A program made the translations under genes and the position numbers. 64,000 nt of DNA, from contig CAVUSI010000003.1 of the NCBI GenBank assembly GCA_963744115.1, positions 868,001-932,000 of the forward strand, given 5' to 3'. Source of the DNA: Chersky-267 sp963744115. GTDB taxonomy: Bacteria; Chloroflexota; Limnocylindria; Limnocylindrales; CSP1-4. Shown here piece after piece: positions 52,094 through 60,557 of the stretch (the first letter of the stretch is position 1; every line of letters begins with the position of its first letter). The notes under the pieces are model-generated. The model did not search any database. It was not told where the DNA came from and saw nothing but the letters and a program-made list of their open reading frames with translations.

Positions 52094-53376
52094 GCGCTGG
52101 TCGCCCCGGCGGCCTCCTCGATCGTCGTCGGGAGCGAGTCGAGGAGTGGATCCGTCCACGTCCAGGCGGCGCCGTGGTGCTTGCCGACGGCGCCGTGACG
52201 GGCGGCCTCGACCCGCAGCGGCAGGCCGAAGATCTCGATGAACCCGACGGCCGCCGCGTGGTCGAAGGCGTCGCCCTCGTCGTACGTCGCCAGGCTCTTG
52301 TCGTACAGCGACAGCGGCGAGCGCCGCCCGACGACGATCGCGGAGCCGTGGTCCAGCCGGATCCGGGCATCCCCGCTGACGACGCGCTGGGACGAGGCCA
52401 CGTAGCCGCGCAGGTCGCGGTGAAGGGCGCTGAACCACAGGCCGTCGTAGGTCAGCTGGGCGAGCTCGTCGGCGACGAGGCGGTCGAACCGGAGGGTGTC
52501 CTTGGACAGCGTCAGGCCCTCGAGCGCCCGATGGGCGGCGTGGAGGATCGTCGCCGCCGGCGCCTCGTAGATCTCGCGGCTCTTGATCCCCACCAGGCGA
52601 TCCTCGACATGGTCGATCCGTCCGACGCCATGGGCGCCCCCGAGCGTGTGGAGGCGCTCGATGAGCTCGACGGGCGCCAGTCGATCGCCGTCGAGGGCGA
52701 CCGGGATGCCGCCCTCGAACGCGACGGTCACCTCGACCGGGTCGGGCGCGGCGCTCGGCGCGACGGTCCACTCGTAGGCGTCGGCGGGCGGGGCGACCCA
52801 GGGGTCCTCGAGGACGCCGGTCTCGCACGAGCGGCCCCACAGGTTGACGTCGATCGAGTACGGCGAGCTCTTGGTGATCGGGATCTCGATCCCGCGCTCG
52901 TTGGCGTAGTCGATCTCCTGGTCCCGGGACAGGCCCATCCCGACCCGCATCGGGGCGATGACCTCGAGGCCCGGGTCCAGGGCATGGACGGCGACGTCGA
53001 AGCGGACCTGGTCGTTGCCCTTGCCCGTGCAGCCGTGGGCGACCGCGTCGGCACCCTCGCGCGCCGCCACCTCGACCAGGAGCTGGGCGATGAGCGGGCG
53101 GGCGAGCGCGGTCGCCAGCGGATACGCCCCCTGGTACAAGGCGTTCGCCTGGAGATGCGGCCAGACGAAGTCGGTGGTGAACCGCTCGCGGGCGTCGATG
53201 ACATAGGCCTTGCTCGCCCCGGCGCTCATCGCCCGTCGCTCGACGCCCGCCCGGAGCGACCCGCCGCCGACGTCGATGGTCAGCGTGACCACCTCGACGC
53301 CGAACTGCTCGCGCAGCCAGGCGACGGCGACCGACGTGTCGAGCCCGCCCGAGTAGGCGAGGACGACCTTGTTCAT
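52090..53376 (-). CDS. argG: Argininosuccinate synthase
   Basis: Joins citrulline and aspartate with ATP. 428 residues; P-loop VLAYSGGLDTSVAV at the N-terminus, AHGCTGKGNDQVRFDVA and TKSSPYSIDVNLWGRSCETG in parts are diagnostic. Start ATG overlaps the argR stop (ATGA). Last gene of argC-J-B-R-G. C-terminal acidic and Ala-rich tail is short. ArgH, its partner enzyme, is 16 kb away. Confidence 0.5.
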   Translation of the reverse strand: MNKVVLAYSGGLDTSVAVAWLREQFGVEVVTLTIDVGGGSLRAGVERRAMSAGASKAYVIDARERFTTDFVWPHLQANALYQGAYPLATALARPLIAQLLVEVAAREGADAVAHGCTGKGNDQVRFDVAVHALDPGLEVIAPMRVGMGLSRDQEIDYANERGIEIPITKSSPYSIDVNLWGRSCETGVLEDPWVAPPADAYEWTVAPSAAPDPVEVTVAFEGGIPVALDGDRLAPVELIERLHTLGGAHGVGRIDHVEDRLVGIKSREIYEAPAATILHAAHRALEGLTLSKDTLRFDRLVADELAQLTYDGLWFSALHRDLRGYVASSQRVVSGDARIRLDHGSAIVVGRRSPLSLYDKSLATYDEGDAFDHAAAVGFIEIFGLPLRVEAARHGAVGKHHGAAWTWTDPLLDSLPTTIEEAAGATSA

Positions 53377-53882
53377 GACAGCGCCTCCGACGATGCGACG
53401 GACTGGGCCTCGATCGCCCGGAACCGCTCGAGCCAGCGCTCGAGCCGAGCCTCATCGGCGAACAGGACGAGGAGGGTATTGTCCCCGGCCAGGGTGCCCT
53501 CCTGCTCGGTCAGCGAGGAATCGTCGATCGCCTGGGCGATGGTCGACGCGGTACCGGGCGTCGCCACGAGGAGCAGGATCAAGCCGCTCCGCCCGACCGA
53601 CACGGGGATGTCGGCGAGGATCCGGCGGAGCTTGTCGTCCGACCGCGGCGGGCGGACCGCGAGGTCCTCCGACGCCACGTAGACGTGGCGATCGCCGCGC
53701 GGGATCTTGACCAGCCCGAGCTCGGCGATGTCGCGCGAGACCGTGGCCTGGGTCACCAGGTAGCCGCGCCGGCCGAGCTGCTCCGCGAGCTCGCCCTGGC
53801 TCCCGATCGGCAAGCGGGCGACCAGCTCGCGGATCGCCCGCTGGCGATCGACCCGGGTCCCGCTCGAGGTGCCGTTGCGCAT
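53373..53882 (-). CDS. argR: Arginine repressor ArgR
   Basis: 169 residues. Winged helix N-terminus: RQRAIRELVARLPIGSQGELAEQL followed by GYLVTQATVSRDIAELGLVK, the ArgR DNA-binding signature (SQxELxxxL...TQATxSRD). The hexamerisation and arginine-binding domain shows GLILLLVATPGTASTIAQAID and EQEGTLAGDNTLLVLF (GT(I/L)AGDDT motif with Asn for the second Asp). It sits inside the operon it should control; a paired ARG box lies upstream of argC. Confidence 0.5.
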   Translation of the reverse strand: MRNGTSSGTRVDRQRAIRELVARLPIGSQGELAEQLGRRGYLVTQATVSRDIAELGLVKIPRGDRHVYVASEDLAVRPPRSDDKLRRILADIPVSVGRSGLILLLVATPGTASTIAQAIDDSSLTEQEGTLAGDNTLLVLFADEARLERWLERFRAIEAQSVASSEALS

Positions 53883-53892
53883 CGTGGCCTCC

Positions 53893-54681
53893 TCAGACCG
53901 CCCCGACCCGGGGCGAGCGGCTGGCCGTCAGACGCGTCCCGAAGGTCGGGTCGTCGAGGGCGCGGGCGAGGGCCTCGGGGGCCGAAGCGTCGGCGATGAT
54001 CGCCTCGGCGCCGTCCCAGCCGAGTGCCAGCAGCGCGGCCCGGATCTTCGGGACCATCCCGCCGGCGATCGTGCCGTTGTCGATGAGCGCCTCGGCTTCC
54101 CCCGCGGTCAGGCTGTCGAGCCGCCGGCCGTCCGCGTCTCGGACGCCGTCGACGTCAGTCAGCAGGACGAGCTGGCGGGCCCCGAGTCCACCCGCGATGC
54201 CGGCGGCGACATCGTCGGCGTTGACGTTGCAAACGATCCCGTCCTCGTCCCGGGCGAGCGGGGCGACGACCGGGACCTGCCCGCCCACGAGGAGCGAGTC
54301 GATCAGGTCGCGCCGCAGGCCGACCACGTGGGCCACCAGACCCATCCCCGGGACGCGCTCCGCGACGAGCATCCCGCCGTCGACGCCCGACAGGCCGACC
54401 GCATCGACGCCCAGGTCGCGCAGGCCGGCCACGAGCTCGCTGTTGACGACGCCGCGCAGGACCGCGGCGGCGACCTCGAGCGACGCCGCGTCGGTCACCC
54501 GCAGGCCGCCCTCGAACGTCGACGGGACACCCAATCGGTCGAGCCATTCGGTGATCCGCTTGCCCCCGCCGTGGACGAGCACGACCGGACGGCGTCGGGC
54601 GACCGCCGCGACCTCGCCGAGCACCTGGCGCTGGTCGGCGATCGTCGTCCCCCCGAGCTTGACGACGAGGACCTCGCTCAC
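53893..54681 (-). CDS. argB: Acetylglutamate kinase
   Basis: Phosphorylates N-acetylglutamate. 262 residues from the GTG at 54681, which overlaps the argJ stop (GTGA). Motifs: VVKLGGTTI at the N-terminus, VLVHGGGKRITEWLDRLG, NVNADDVAAGIAGGLGARQLVLLTDVDGV in parts, and IAGGMVPKIRAAL. The length is typical of the family without an N-terminal arginine-sensing helix, suggesting it is not feedback-inhibited in the hexameric way. Confidence 0.5.
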   Translation of the reverse strand: MSEVLVVKLGGTTIADQRQVLGEVAAVARRRPVVLVHGGGKRITEWLDRLGVPSTFEGGLRVTDAASLEVAAAVLRGVVNSELVAGLRDLGVDAVGLSGVDGGMLVAERVPGMGLVAHVVGLRRDLIDSLLVGGQVPVVAPLARDEDGIVCNVNADDVAAGIAGGLGARQLVLLTDVDGVRDADGRRLDSLTAGEAEALIDNGTIAGGMVPKIRAALLALGWDGAEAIIADASAPEALARALDDPTFGTRLTASRSPRVGAV

Positions 54682-56114
54682 GTCGTGTACTCCGCGTTCT
54701 CGATCACATAGGCCTCGGTCAGGTCGCAACCGAATGCTTCGCCGGTCCCGTCACCGATGCCCAGATCGAGGCGGACGAGCAGCTCGGGGGCGTCCATCGC
54801 CGCTCGGGCTCCGGCGCGATCGAACGTGATCGGACCGCCGGCCGGTCCGTCGAACACGAGGTAGCCGGAGATCGCGACGCGAAGGCGATCGGGATCGACC
54901 GCGGCCGGTCCGCCTGCACGCCGACGCGCATCGGCCGTGGTCAGGCCGCCCGCCTCGAGGACGAGCGCGTCGGCCAGCCTGGCGTTGCCGGCCGCACCGA
55001 CGATCCGGCCCCAGTTCGGGTCGCGGCCGTGGGCGGCGGCCTTGACCAGGCTGCTCGAGATGACCGAACGTGCCACCGCCCGGGCGTCGGCGTCGTCGAG
55101 CGCGCCGGATACCTGGCATGTCACGAGCGTCGTTGCTCCCTCGCCGTCGGCGGCCTGCTGTCGGGCGAGGTCCCGGGCGACGGCCTCGATGGCCAGTCCG
55201 AGCAGCTCGGCCTCGGGGGTGCCGGCGAGGACCTCGTCCGACCCCGATGCCCCGGAGGCGAGGAGGAAGACCGTGTCGTTCGTGCTCGTGTCGCCGTCGA
55301 CGCTGAGCTGATCCCATGTCCGGACGGCGGCCGGGCGGAGCAAGCCCTGGAGGACGCTCGGCGCGACGTTCGCGTCGGTCAGGACCACCGCCAGCATCGT
55401 CGCCATCCGCGGATGGATCATCCCGACCCCCTTGGCGATCCCGGTCACGCGAACGGCGACCGGGGGTCGCCCCTGGGCCGGGAGGGTCAGCCCGACGGTC
55501 GCCGACTTGGTCCGCGAGTCGGTCGTCCGGAGCGCGGTCGCAGCGGCCTCGAGCCCGGCGTCGGTGGCGTCCAGCCCGGCCGCCCAGACGGCGGCGACCC
55601 CGGCCCGGACCTTGGCGAGCGGCAGGCGGGTGCCGATGATGCCGGTCGACAGGAGGAGGGTCGAACCCAGGTCGACGCCGACCGTCGCGGCGACCGCCTT
55701 CGCGACTTCGAGCTGGTCCGCGTCGCCGAGGGCCCCCGTCGCGGCGTTCGCGCACCCGCTGGTCGAGACGATCGCCTGCGCCCACCCGGAGCGTCCGTCG
55801 CCGCCGGCCCCCGAGCTCGCGGCCAGGTGCCGCTGCGACAGGCGGACCGGTGCCGCGGCGAACGCGTTGGGAGTGAAGACCGCGGCGACCGACGCAGGCC
55901 CACCGGTCGCCACGATCAGCGCCAGGTCCGGCAGACCCGACGCCTTGATCCCGGCCGCGGTCCCGCCGGCCGCGAACCCGCCAGGGACGGCCGGCCGCCG
56001 CTCGACCGCCGGCAGGGTCGAGGGCAGTGGCCGAAGGAGCATCGTGGGGTCGGTCGGCTGAGCGGTCGTGGCGGGTTCCGGGTCGGTCGTCAGGGTCCGG
56101 TCGACGGTCGTCAT
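54678..56114 (-). CDS. argJ: Bifunctional ornithine acetyltransferase/N-acetylglutamate synthase
   Basis: Recycles acetyl groups between acetylornithine and glutamate. 478 residues, longer than usual because of a Thr/Pro-rich N-terminal tail of about 40 residues. GFAAGGTAAGIKASGLPDLAL begins the domain; the self-cleavage site and nucleophile Thr are in KGVGMIHPRMATMLAVVLTDA (Thr near residue 238). SVDGDTSTNDTVFLLASG and DPNWGRIVGAAGNA are further signatures. Between argC and argB with overlaps on both sides. Confidence 0.5.
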   Translation of the reverse strand: MTTVDRTLTTDPEPATTAQPTDPTMLLRPLPSTLPAVERRPAVPGGFAAGGTAAGIKASGLPDLALIVATGGPASVAAVFTPNAFAAAPVRLSQRHLAASSGAGGDGRSGWAQAIVSTSGCANAATGALGDADQLEVAKAVAATVGVDLGSTLLLSTGIIGTRLPLAKVRAGVAAVWAAGLDATDAGLEAAATALRTTDSRTKSATVGLTLPAQGRPPVAVRVTGIAKGVGMIHPRMATMLAVVLTDANVAPSVLQGLLRPAAVRTWDQLSVDGDTSTNDTVFLLASGASGSDEVLAGTPEAELLGLAIEAVARDLARQQAADGEGATTLVTCQVSGALDDADARAVARSVISSSLVKAAAHGRDPNWGRIVGAAGNARLADALVLEAGGLTTADARRRAGGPAAVDPDRLRVAISGYLVFDGPAGGPITFDRAGARAAMDAPELLVRLDLGIGDGTGEAFGCDLTEAYVIENAEYTT

Positions 56115-57253
56115 GGTGCGATCGGGAGCTGTTCGAGGCCGAGCGTCTCGGGCAGGCCGTGGACCAAGTTGAACGCCTGGATCGCCTGGCCGGCGGCGCC
56201 CTTGACCAGGTTGTCGATGGCGCCGAATGCGAGGATCCGCCCGGTCCGGGAGTCCAGCCGCACGTGGACGCGGGCGAAGTTGCTGCCGTGGACGTGTCGG
56301 GTCGCCGGCGCCGTGTCGACGACATCGACGAACGGCTCGTCGCGGTAGGCGGTCTCGTAGAGCTCGTCGAGCTCGGCCTGCGCGACCGGCCTCGTCGGTC
56401 GGACGTGGCAGCTCGACAGGATGCCGCGGTTCATCGGGACGAGGTGCGGGAGGAAGTCGACCCCGGCGCTGCCCGGGTTGGCTTGAGCGTCGAGACCGGC
56501 AGCGGTCGCCGTCGCGGCCAGCTCCTGTTCGATCTCCGCGACGTGCCGATGACCGCCGACGCCGTACGGTCTGATGCTCTCGTTGACTTCGCCGAAGTGG
56601 AGCTCGGCCTTGGGTTCGCGACCGGCGCCGGAGACCCCGCTCTTGGCGTCGACGACGAGGTCGCCGATGAGGCCAGCGCGAACCAGCGGCGTCAGGGCGA
56701 GGAGGGTGGCGGTGGGATAGCAGCCGGGCGACCCGACGATCCGGATCGTCTCGCCCTCGAGCTCGCGCAGCCGCTCGCGGTGGAGCTCGGGCAGCCCGTA
56801 GACCGCGAGCGGGAGCAGCTCCGGGTGAGGGTGCTCGAACCCGTACCAGCGCGGGTAGTCCGCCGGGTCCCGGAGGCGGAAGTCCGGACCGAGGTCGATC
56901 GCGCTCGCCCCACTTTCGACGATGCCGGGCACGAGCTCGGCGGACGCCCCGTGGGGGAGGGCCAGGAAGACGGCGTCGGCGGTCGGCAGGTCGGCGTCGA
57001 CGAGATGGAGCGTCGAGGCCAGGTGCGGGTGGATCTTGCCGATGGCCTCGTCATCGCGACCACGCCCGACCAGGCCGACGATGGAGACGGCCGGGTGACG
57101 ATCGAGCAGCCGGACCAGCTCGGCGCCGACGTACCCGGTCGCGCCGACGATGGCGACCCGGATGGGCGAGACGGCACCAGGCCGGCGATCCTCCTCGGTC
57201 GCCGCGTCGAGACTCGCGCTCACGGGCGCGTTCGGCCGCTCGCGGTCGGCCAT
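56111..57253 (-). CDS. argC: N-acetyl-gamma-glutamyl-phosphate reductase
   Basis: NADPH-dependent reduction of the acyl phosphate. 380 residues with a 25-residue tail, then the Rossmann motif VAIVGATGYVGAELVRLLDRHP, catalytic Cys in IVGSPGCYPTATLLAL, and SGVSGAGREPK, and the His region EVNESIRPYGVGGHRHVAEIEQEL in parts. First gene of the operon; the ATG at 57253 follows a 40-base leader after a TATAGT box in the ARG-box region. argD and argF are not in the window. Confidence 0.5.
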   Translation of the reverse strand: MADRERPNAPVSASLDAATEEDRRPGAVSPIRVAIVGATGYVGAELVRLLDRHPAVSIVGLVGRGRDDEAIGKIHPHLASTLHLVDADLPTADAVFLALPHGASAELVPGIVESGASAIDLGPDFRLRDPADYPRWYGFEHPHPELLPLAVYGLPELHRERLRELEGETIRIVGSPGCYPTATLLALTPLVRAGLIGDLVVDAKSGVSGAGREPKAELHFGEVNESIRPYGVGGHRHVAEIEQELAATATAAGLDAQANPGSAGVDFLPHLVPMNRGILSSCHVRPTRPVAQAELDELYETAYRDEPFVDVVDTAPATRHVHGSNFARVHVRLDSRTGRILAFGAIDNLVKGAAGQAIQAFNLVHGLPETLGLEQLPIAP

Positions 57254-57288
57254 CTCGTGCGGGGCCCGGGGTGGATCGCCGTCATGGA

Positions 57289-57322
57289 TGCATGACTATA
57301 CACCGCTCCGCATAGTCATGCA
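57289..57322. promoter_or_regulatory. Paired ARG box (ArgR operator) of the arginine operon
   Basis: Perfect 11-base inverted repeat TGCATGACTAT (57289-57299) and ATAGTCATGCA (57312-57322). It can be read as two half-palindromic boxes, GCATGACTATAC and GCATAGTCATGC, with centres 20 bases apart, the arrangement bound by ArgR hexamers. TATAGT on the minus strand (57300-57295), a good -10 box, lies inside, so bound ArgR would block RNA polymerase. Confidence 0.5.
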
Positions 57323-57387
57323 AGGGACGGTCGCTGGGGGGATGGCGCGTGCGCGGGCGGGACGTCGCGTGCGCGCAACGGTGCCAT

Positions 57388-57488
57388 GCCGCGGAACGTC
57401 GCCGAGCCGCGGAACGTCGCCGAGCCGCGGAACGTCGCCGAGCCGCGGAACGTCGCCGAGCCGCGGAACGTCGCCGAGCCGCGGATCA
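57388..57488. repeat. 18-base tandem repeat, 5.6 copies
   Basis: Unit GCCGCGGAACGTCGCCGA occurs five times without change from 57388 to 57477 and is followed by 11 further bases of a sixth unit. Each unit contains CCGCGG. Being a multiple of three it keeps frames open on both strands, but there is no sign of translation. Confidence 0.5.
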
Positions 57489-57661
57489 GTGCCATAGGAC
57501 CGGGCGTGCGCACCGGATCCCACCTGCGCCCCGTGCGCACGTAAGCGCAAGAACCGTCACGATCGGCCGCCTTGGGGAGGTCCGATCCACCGTGGCCTCG
57601 AGGCCCTCGGGCGCGAGACCCGGGCTTGCGAGCCGGCACCGAACCCAAATGGTCCTCGAAG

Positions 57662-57800
57662 GTGCGGAGCATGCGCGTATGGCGGGCGGATCGGGCCTCG
57701 AGCCCCAGTCCGTGCGGGGCATGCGCATATGGCGAGCGGATCGGGCCTTGTTCCCACTTACGTGCGGAGCATGCGCATCTGGCGGTGGGAAGGTGTCGCG
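57662..57800. repeat. Three imperfect 29-37-base repeats
   Basis: Copies at 57662-57698, 57712-57748 and 57772-57800 (the last shortened) share GTGCGGAGCATGCGC followed by (G/A)TATGGCG and CGGATCGGGCCT. They are spaced 50 and 60 bases apart. The inner GCATGC and CATATG are palindromic. Function not recognised. Confidence 0.5.
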
Positions 57801-57825
57801 GGCGCGAGCGCGACGGTGACGCCCC

Positions 57826-58329
57826 TTAGGGCCTCTGGTCGGCCAGCACGTCCGGGCGGCGGTACGGTCCGGTGACGAGGACCTCGGCCAATTCGTCGAA
57901 CGGACGCGGGCCGGTGCCGATCACGTGATAACCGTGATGGACCTCGGTCGCGCCGGCCGACAGCATGGCGTTGACCGGGCAGTACTTCGTCGCCGACAGC
58001 TCGATGCAGCGTCGGATCGCTGCGACCGACACGCCCGGGCCCTCGACCTCGTGGGTCACGTCGATCCGGGTGAGGACCTGGGGGTACTCGTCGCGCTGGT
58101 CGCCCCGGACGTGGACCTCATACCGGGTGAAGTCCTGGCGCTTCTTGAGCGCGATCGAGACGACATCCATCGCACTGCACGCCGCGAGCGCGACGACGAC
58201 GGTCTCGACCGGGCTCAGCTCACCGTCGCCGGCGGCGTCGCCGAAGACCGGCGAGCGACCGGTGCCGGTGACCGCGCTGAATCGCAGGGCGCCTTCGTGG
58301 CGGAGGACGGCGGTCCGGATCGTGGTCAT
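57826..58329 (-). CDS. OsmC/Ohr-family protein
   Basis: 167 residues; OsmC proteins are thiol peroxidases for organic hydroperoxides, or of unknown role in the YhfA-like branch. The two reactive Cys are in LAACSAMDVV (near residue 51) and KYCPVNAML (near residue 116), and SPVETVVVALAAC is the family mark. KKRQDFTRYEVHVRG and the C-terminal position of the second Cys are closer to the YhfA-like branch. The start overlaps the stop of the ABC exporter gene (ATGA). Confidence 0.5.
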   Translation of the reverse strand: MTTIRTAVLRHEGALRFSAVTGTGRSPVFGDAAGDGELSPVETVVVALAACSAMDVVSIALKKRQDFTRYEVHVRGDQRDEYPQVLTRIDVTHEVEGPGVSVAAIRRCIELSATKYCPVNAMLSAGATEVHHGYHVIGTGPRPFDELAEVLVTGPYRRPDVLADQRP

Positions 58330-60491
58330 GTCAGGACGGGCTCCAGGTCGGCGGGATGTTCGGACAGGAACTGCTCGCGATAGAGGTTGGCATACAGGCC
58401 GTCCTGGGCGAGGAGCTCGGCGTGAGTGCCGCGCTCGACGATCCGGCCGTGGTCGTACACGAGGATCCGGTCGGCCCGCAGGATCGTCGACAGTCGGTGG
58501 GCGATGGCGATCGTCGTCCGACCCTCGACGAGACGCTCCAGCCCGGCCTGGATCAACCGCTCGCTGACGGTGTCGAGCGCCGAGGTCGCCTCGTCCAGGA
58601 TCAGGATCTTGGGGTCCTTGAGGAGGACCCGGGCGATGGCGATGCGCTGCTTCTCGCCACCGGACAGCTTGTACCCGCGCTCTCCAACGACCGTCTCGTA
58701 GCCCTCGGGGAACTCGAGGATCCGATCGTGGATGGCCGCTGCCCGGGCCGCGACCTCGAGCTCCTCGTCGGTCGCGTCGGGCTTGGCGTAGCGCAGGTTG
58801 TCGCGGATCGACGAGTGGAACAGGTACGTCTCCTGGGTCACGAAGCCGATGACCTTGCCGAGCGACTCGAGGGTGACGGCCCGAAGGTCGTGGCCGTCGA
58901 TGAGGATCGCCCCGCCGTCGACGTCGTACAGGCGTGGGATCAGGTAGGTCGTCGTCGTCTTACCCGAGCCCGATGGGCCGACCAGGGCGACGAGCTCGCC
59001 CGGCGCCGCTTCGAAGCTGATCCCCCGGAGGGCGAACCCGGTGGCCGCCGGCCCGATGGGAACATCCGTGCCGTCCAGGACCGGCTCGATCGCCTGGTCG
59101 ATCGCCGGGCTGCCGCCGATCGCGTCGAGGGCGGCACGTTGCGCGGCCCGCTCGTCGGCAACCTCGACCGCCAGGGCGGCGGCGTCGGCCGCCGCTCCGG
59201 CCTCGATCGCGGCGATGCCCGTTTCCTCGACTTCGTCGACCCGCTCGGCGTTCTCCGCGGCGGTGGTCGCCGCCGGCCGCACGTCGGTCGCGACCTCGGC
59301 ATCCCCACCGGTCGCCTCGTCTTCGCCGTCGTCGGCCTCGGCGGCGACCGGCTTCGGGGGCGGCGCCGGATAGGCGAATGAGACGTCGCGGAGCTCGACC
59401 CGGCCGCGGACGGTCGCCGGATCGAGGACCAGCGCATCCGGCGCGTCGACGATCCCGGGCTCGAGGTCGAGGTACTCGAAGATCCGGTCGAACAGCGCCA
59501 GCGACCCCTGGATCTCGACCTGGACGTTGAGCAGAGCACCGAGCGGGAAGAACAGCCGGCTCTGGAGGGTCGTGAAGGCGACGACGGCGCCCGGACTCGG
59601 TGCCGACGGGTTGCCGTTCTGGGCGAGCGTCGCGGCCAGCCAGTAGACGAACGCGGGAGTGATGCTGAAGATCGTGCCGATGATCATGAAGAACCATCGA
59701 CCGACCATCGCCTGACGGATCTGGAGCGCGGCCAGCCGCCGGTTGAGGTCGCGGAACCGGGCGATCGAGGTCTGCTGCTGGCCGAAGGTCTTGGACAGCA
59801 GGATGCCGCTCACGCTGAGCGTCTCCTCGGTCGCCGCGGACAGGTCGGCCAGCGACTTCTGCGTCTCTGTCGAGACCGTCCGCCGGACCCTGCCGACCCG
59901 GTAGGTCAGGTACAGGAAGAACGGCATCATCCCGAGCGACAGCAGCGTCAGCTGCCAGCTGATGATGAACATCGCGATGATCGTGCTGATGGCGACCGCG
60001 AAGTTGCTGGTGAGGTTGGCGGCGGTATCGGTCACCACGGCCTGGACCCCGCCGACGTCGTTGGCGAGACGACTCTGGATCTCCCCGGTCCGCGTCTCGG
60101 TGAAGAACCGCAGCGGCATCCGCTGGAGGTGGGCGTACAACGCGTTGCGCAGGTCCTGCATCACGTTCTGGCCGACGACGTTGTTGAGGTACGCCTGGCC
60201 GACGCCGATCAGGCCGGTCACGATCGGGATGACGATCATCAGCCCGACGTACAGCCCGAGGTGGGCGTAGTCCTTGCCGACCAGGACCTGGTCGAACAGG
60301 GCGCCGAGCAGGAGCGGGTTGATCAGACCGAGGAGGCTGGTGACGATGATCGCGACGAAGACGACCGCGACCTGCGGTCGGTATGGCCGGAAGAACGCGG
60401 CGATCCGGCGGATCGTCTGGGCTCGCCGCTCCTTGGGGACCGGCTGGCTCGGCGCCTGGGAACGTCCGTACATCCCGCCGCGCGGCCCCAT
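58326..60491 (-). CDS. ABC exporter half-transporter with insertion in its ATPase domain
   Basis: 721 residues: a six-helix membrane domain (about 40-345) with TGEIQSRLANDVGGVQAVVTD and an ATPase domain with Walker A GPSGSGKTTTTYLIPRLYDV, signature KLSGGEKQRIAIARVLL, Walker B ILILDEATSALD and switch IAHRLSTI. Unusually, between the A-loop strand (ELRDVSFAYPAPPPKP, near residue 370) and the next strand (GFALRGISFEAAPGELVALV) there is an insertion of about 110 acidic, Ala-rich residues (AADAAALAVEVADERAAQ). Most exporters have under ten residues here. Substrate unknown; drug or lipid export is typical. The ATG at 60491 is used; an inner ATG seven codons later is possible. Confidence 0.5.
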   Translation of the reverse strand: MGPRGGMYGRSQAPSQPVPKERRAQTIRRIAAFFRPYRPQVAVVFVAIIVTSLLGLINPLLLGALFDQVLVGKDYAHLGLYVGLMIVIPIVTGLIGVGQAYLNNVVGQNVMQDLRNALYAHLQRMPLRFFTETRTGEIQSRLANDVGGVQAVVTDTAANLTSNFAVAISTIIAMFIISWQLTLLSLGMMPFFLYLTYRVGRVRRTVSTETQKSLADLSAATEETLSVSGILLSKTFGQQQTSIARFRDLNRRLAALQIRQAMVGRWFFMIIGTIFSITPAFVYWLAATLAQNGNPSAPSPGAVVAFTTLQSRLFFPLGALLNVQVEIQGSLALFDRIFEYLDLEPGIVDAPDALVLDPATVRGRVELRDVSFAYPAPPPKPVAAEADDGEDEATGGDAEVATDVRPAATTAAENAERVDEVEETGIAAIEAGAAADAAALAVEVADERAAQRAALDAIGGSPAIDQAIEPVLDGTDVPIGPAATGFALRGISFEAAPGELVALVGPSGSGKTTTTYLIPRLYDVDGGAILIDGHDLRAVTLESLGKVIGFVTQETYLFHSSIRDNLRYAKPDATDEELEVAARAAAIHDRILEFPEGYETVVGERGYKLSGGEKQRIAIARVLLKDPKILILDEATSALDTVSERLIQAGLERLVEGRTTIAIAHRLSTILRADRILVYDHGRIVERGTHAELLAQDGLYANLYREQFLSEHPADLEPVLT

Positions 60492-60557
60492 CAGGCGGCC
60501 CCGTCAGGCGCAGGTGCAAAGGGTCGGGTCATCGCGGGGACGCTAGCACGAAGGCCG

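Larger units (their letters stand above)
57286..57825. other. 540-base non-coding gap between argC and the OsmC gene
   Basis: Apart from the ARG box this gap contains no supported gene. It holds an 18-base tandem repeat (57388-57488) and three related 37-base repeats (57662-57800). Open frames across it simply translate the repeats (e.g. AERRRAAERRR, RLGDVPRLGDVP). Confidence 0.5.

Noticed and set aside
57388..57488. CRISPR array
   Set aside because: The 18-base units are head-to-tail with no spacers and no cas genes are present.
57349..57819. Protein-coding gene across the tandem repeat region (AERRR repeat)
   Set aside because: Frames are open on both strands only because the repeat unit is 18 bases; no ribosome binding site, no homology, Arg-rich composition unlike neighbours.
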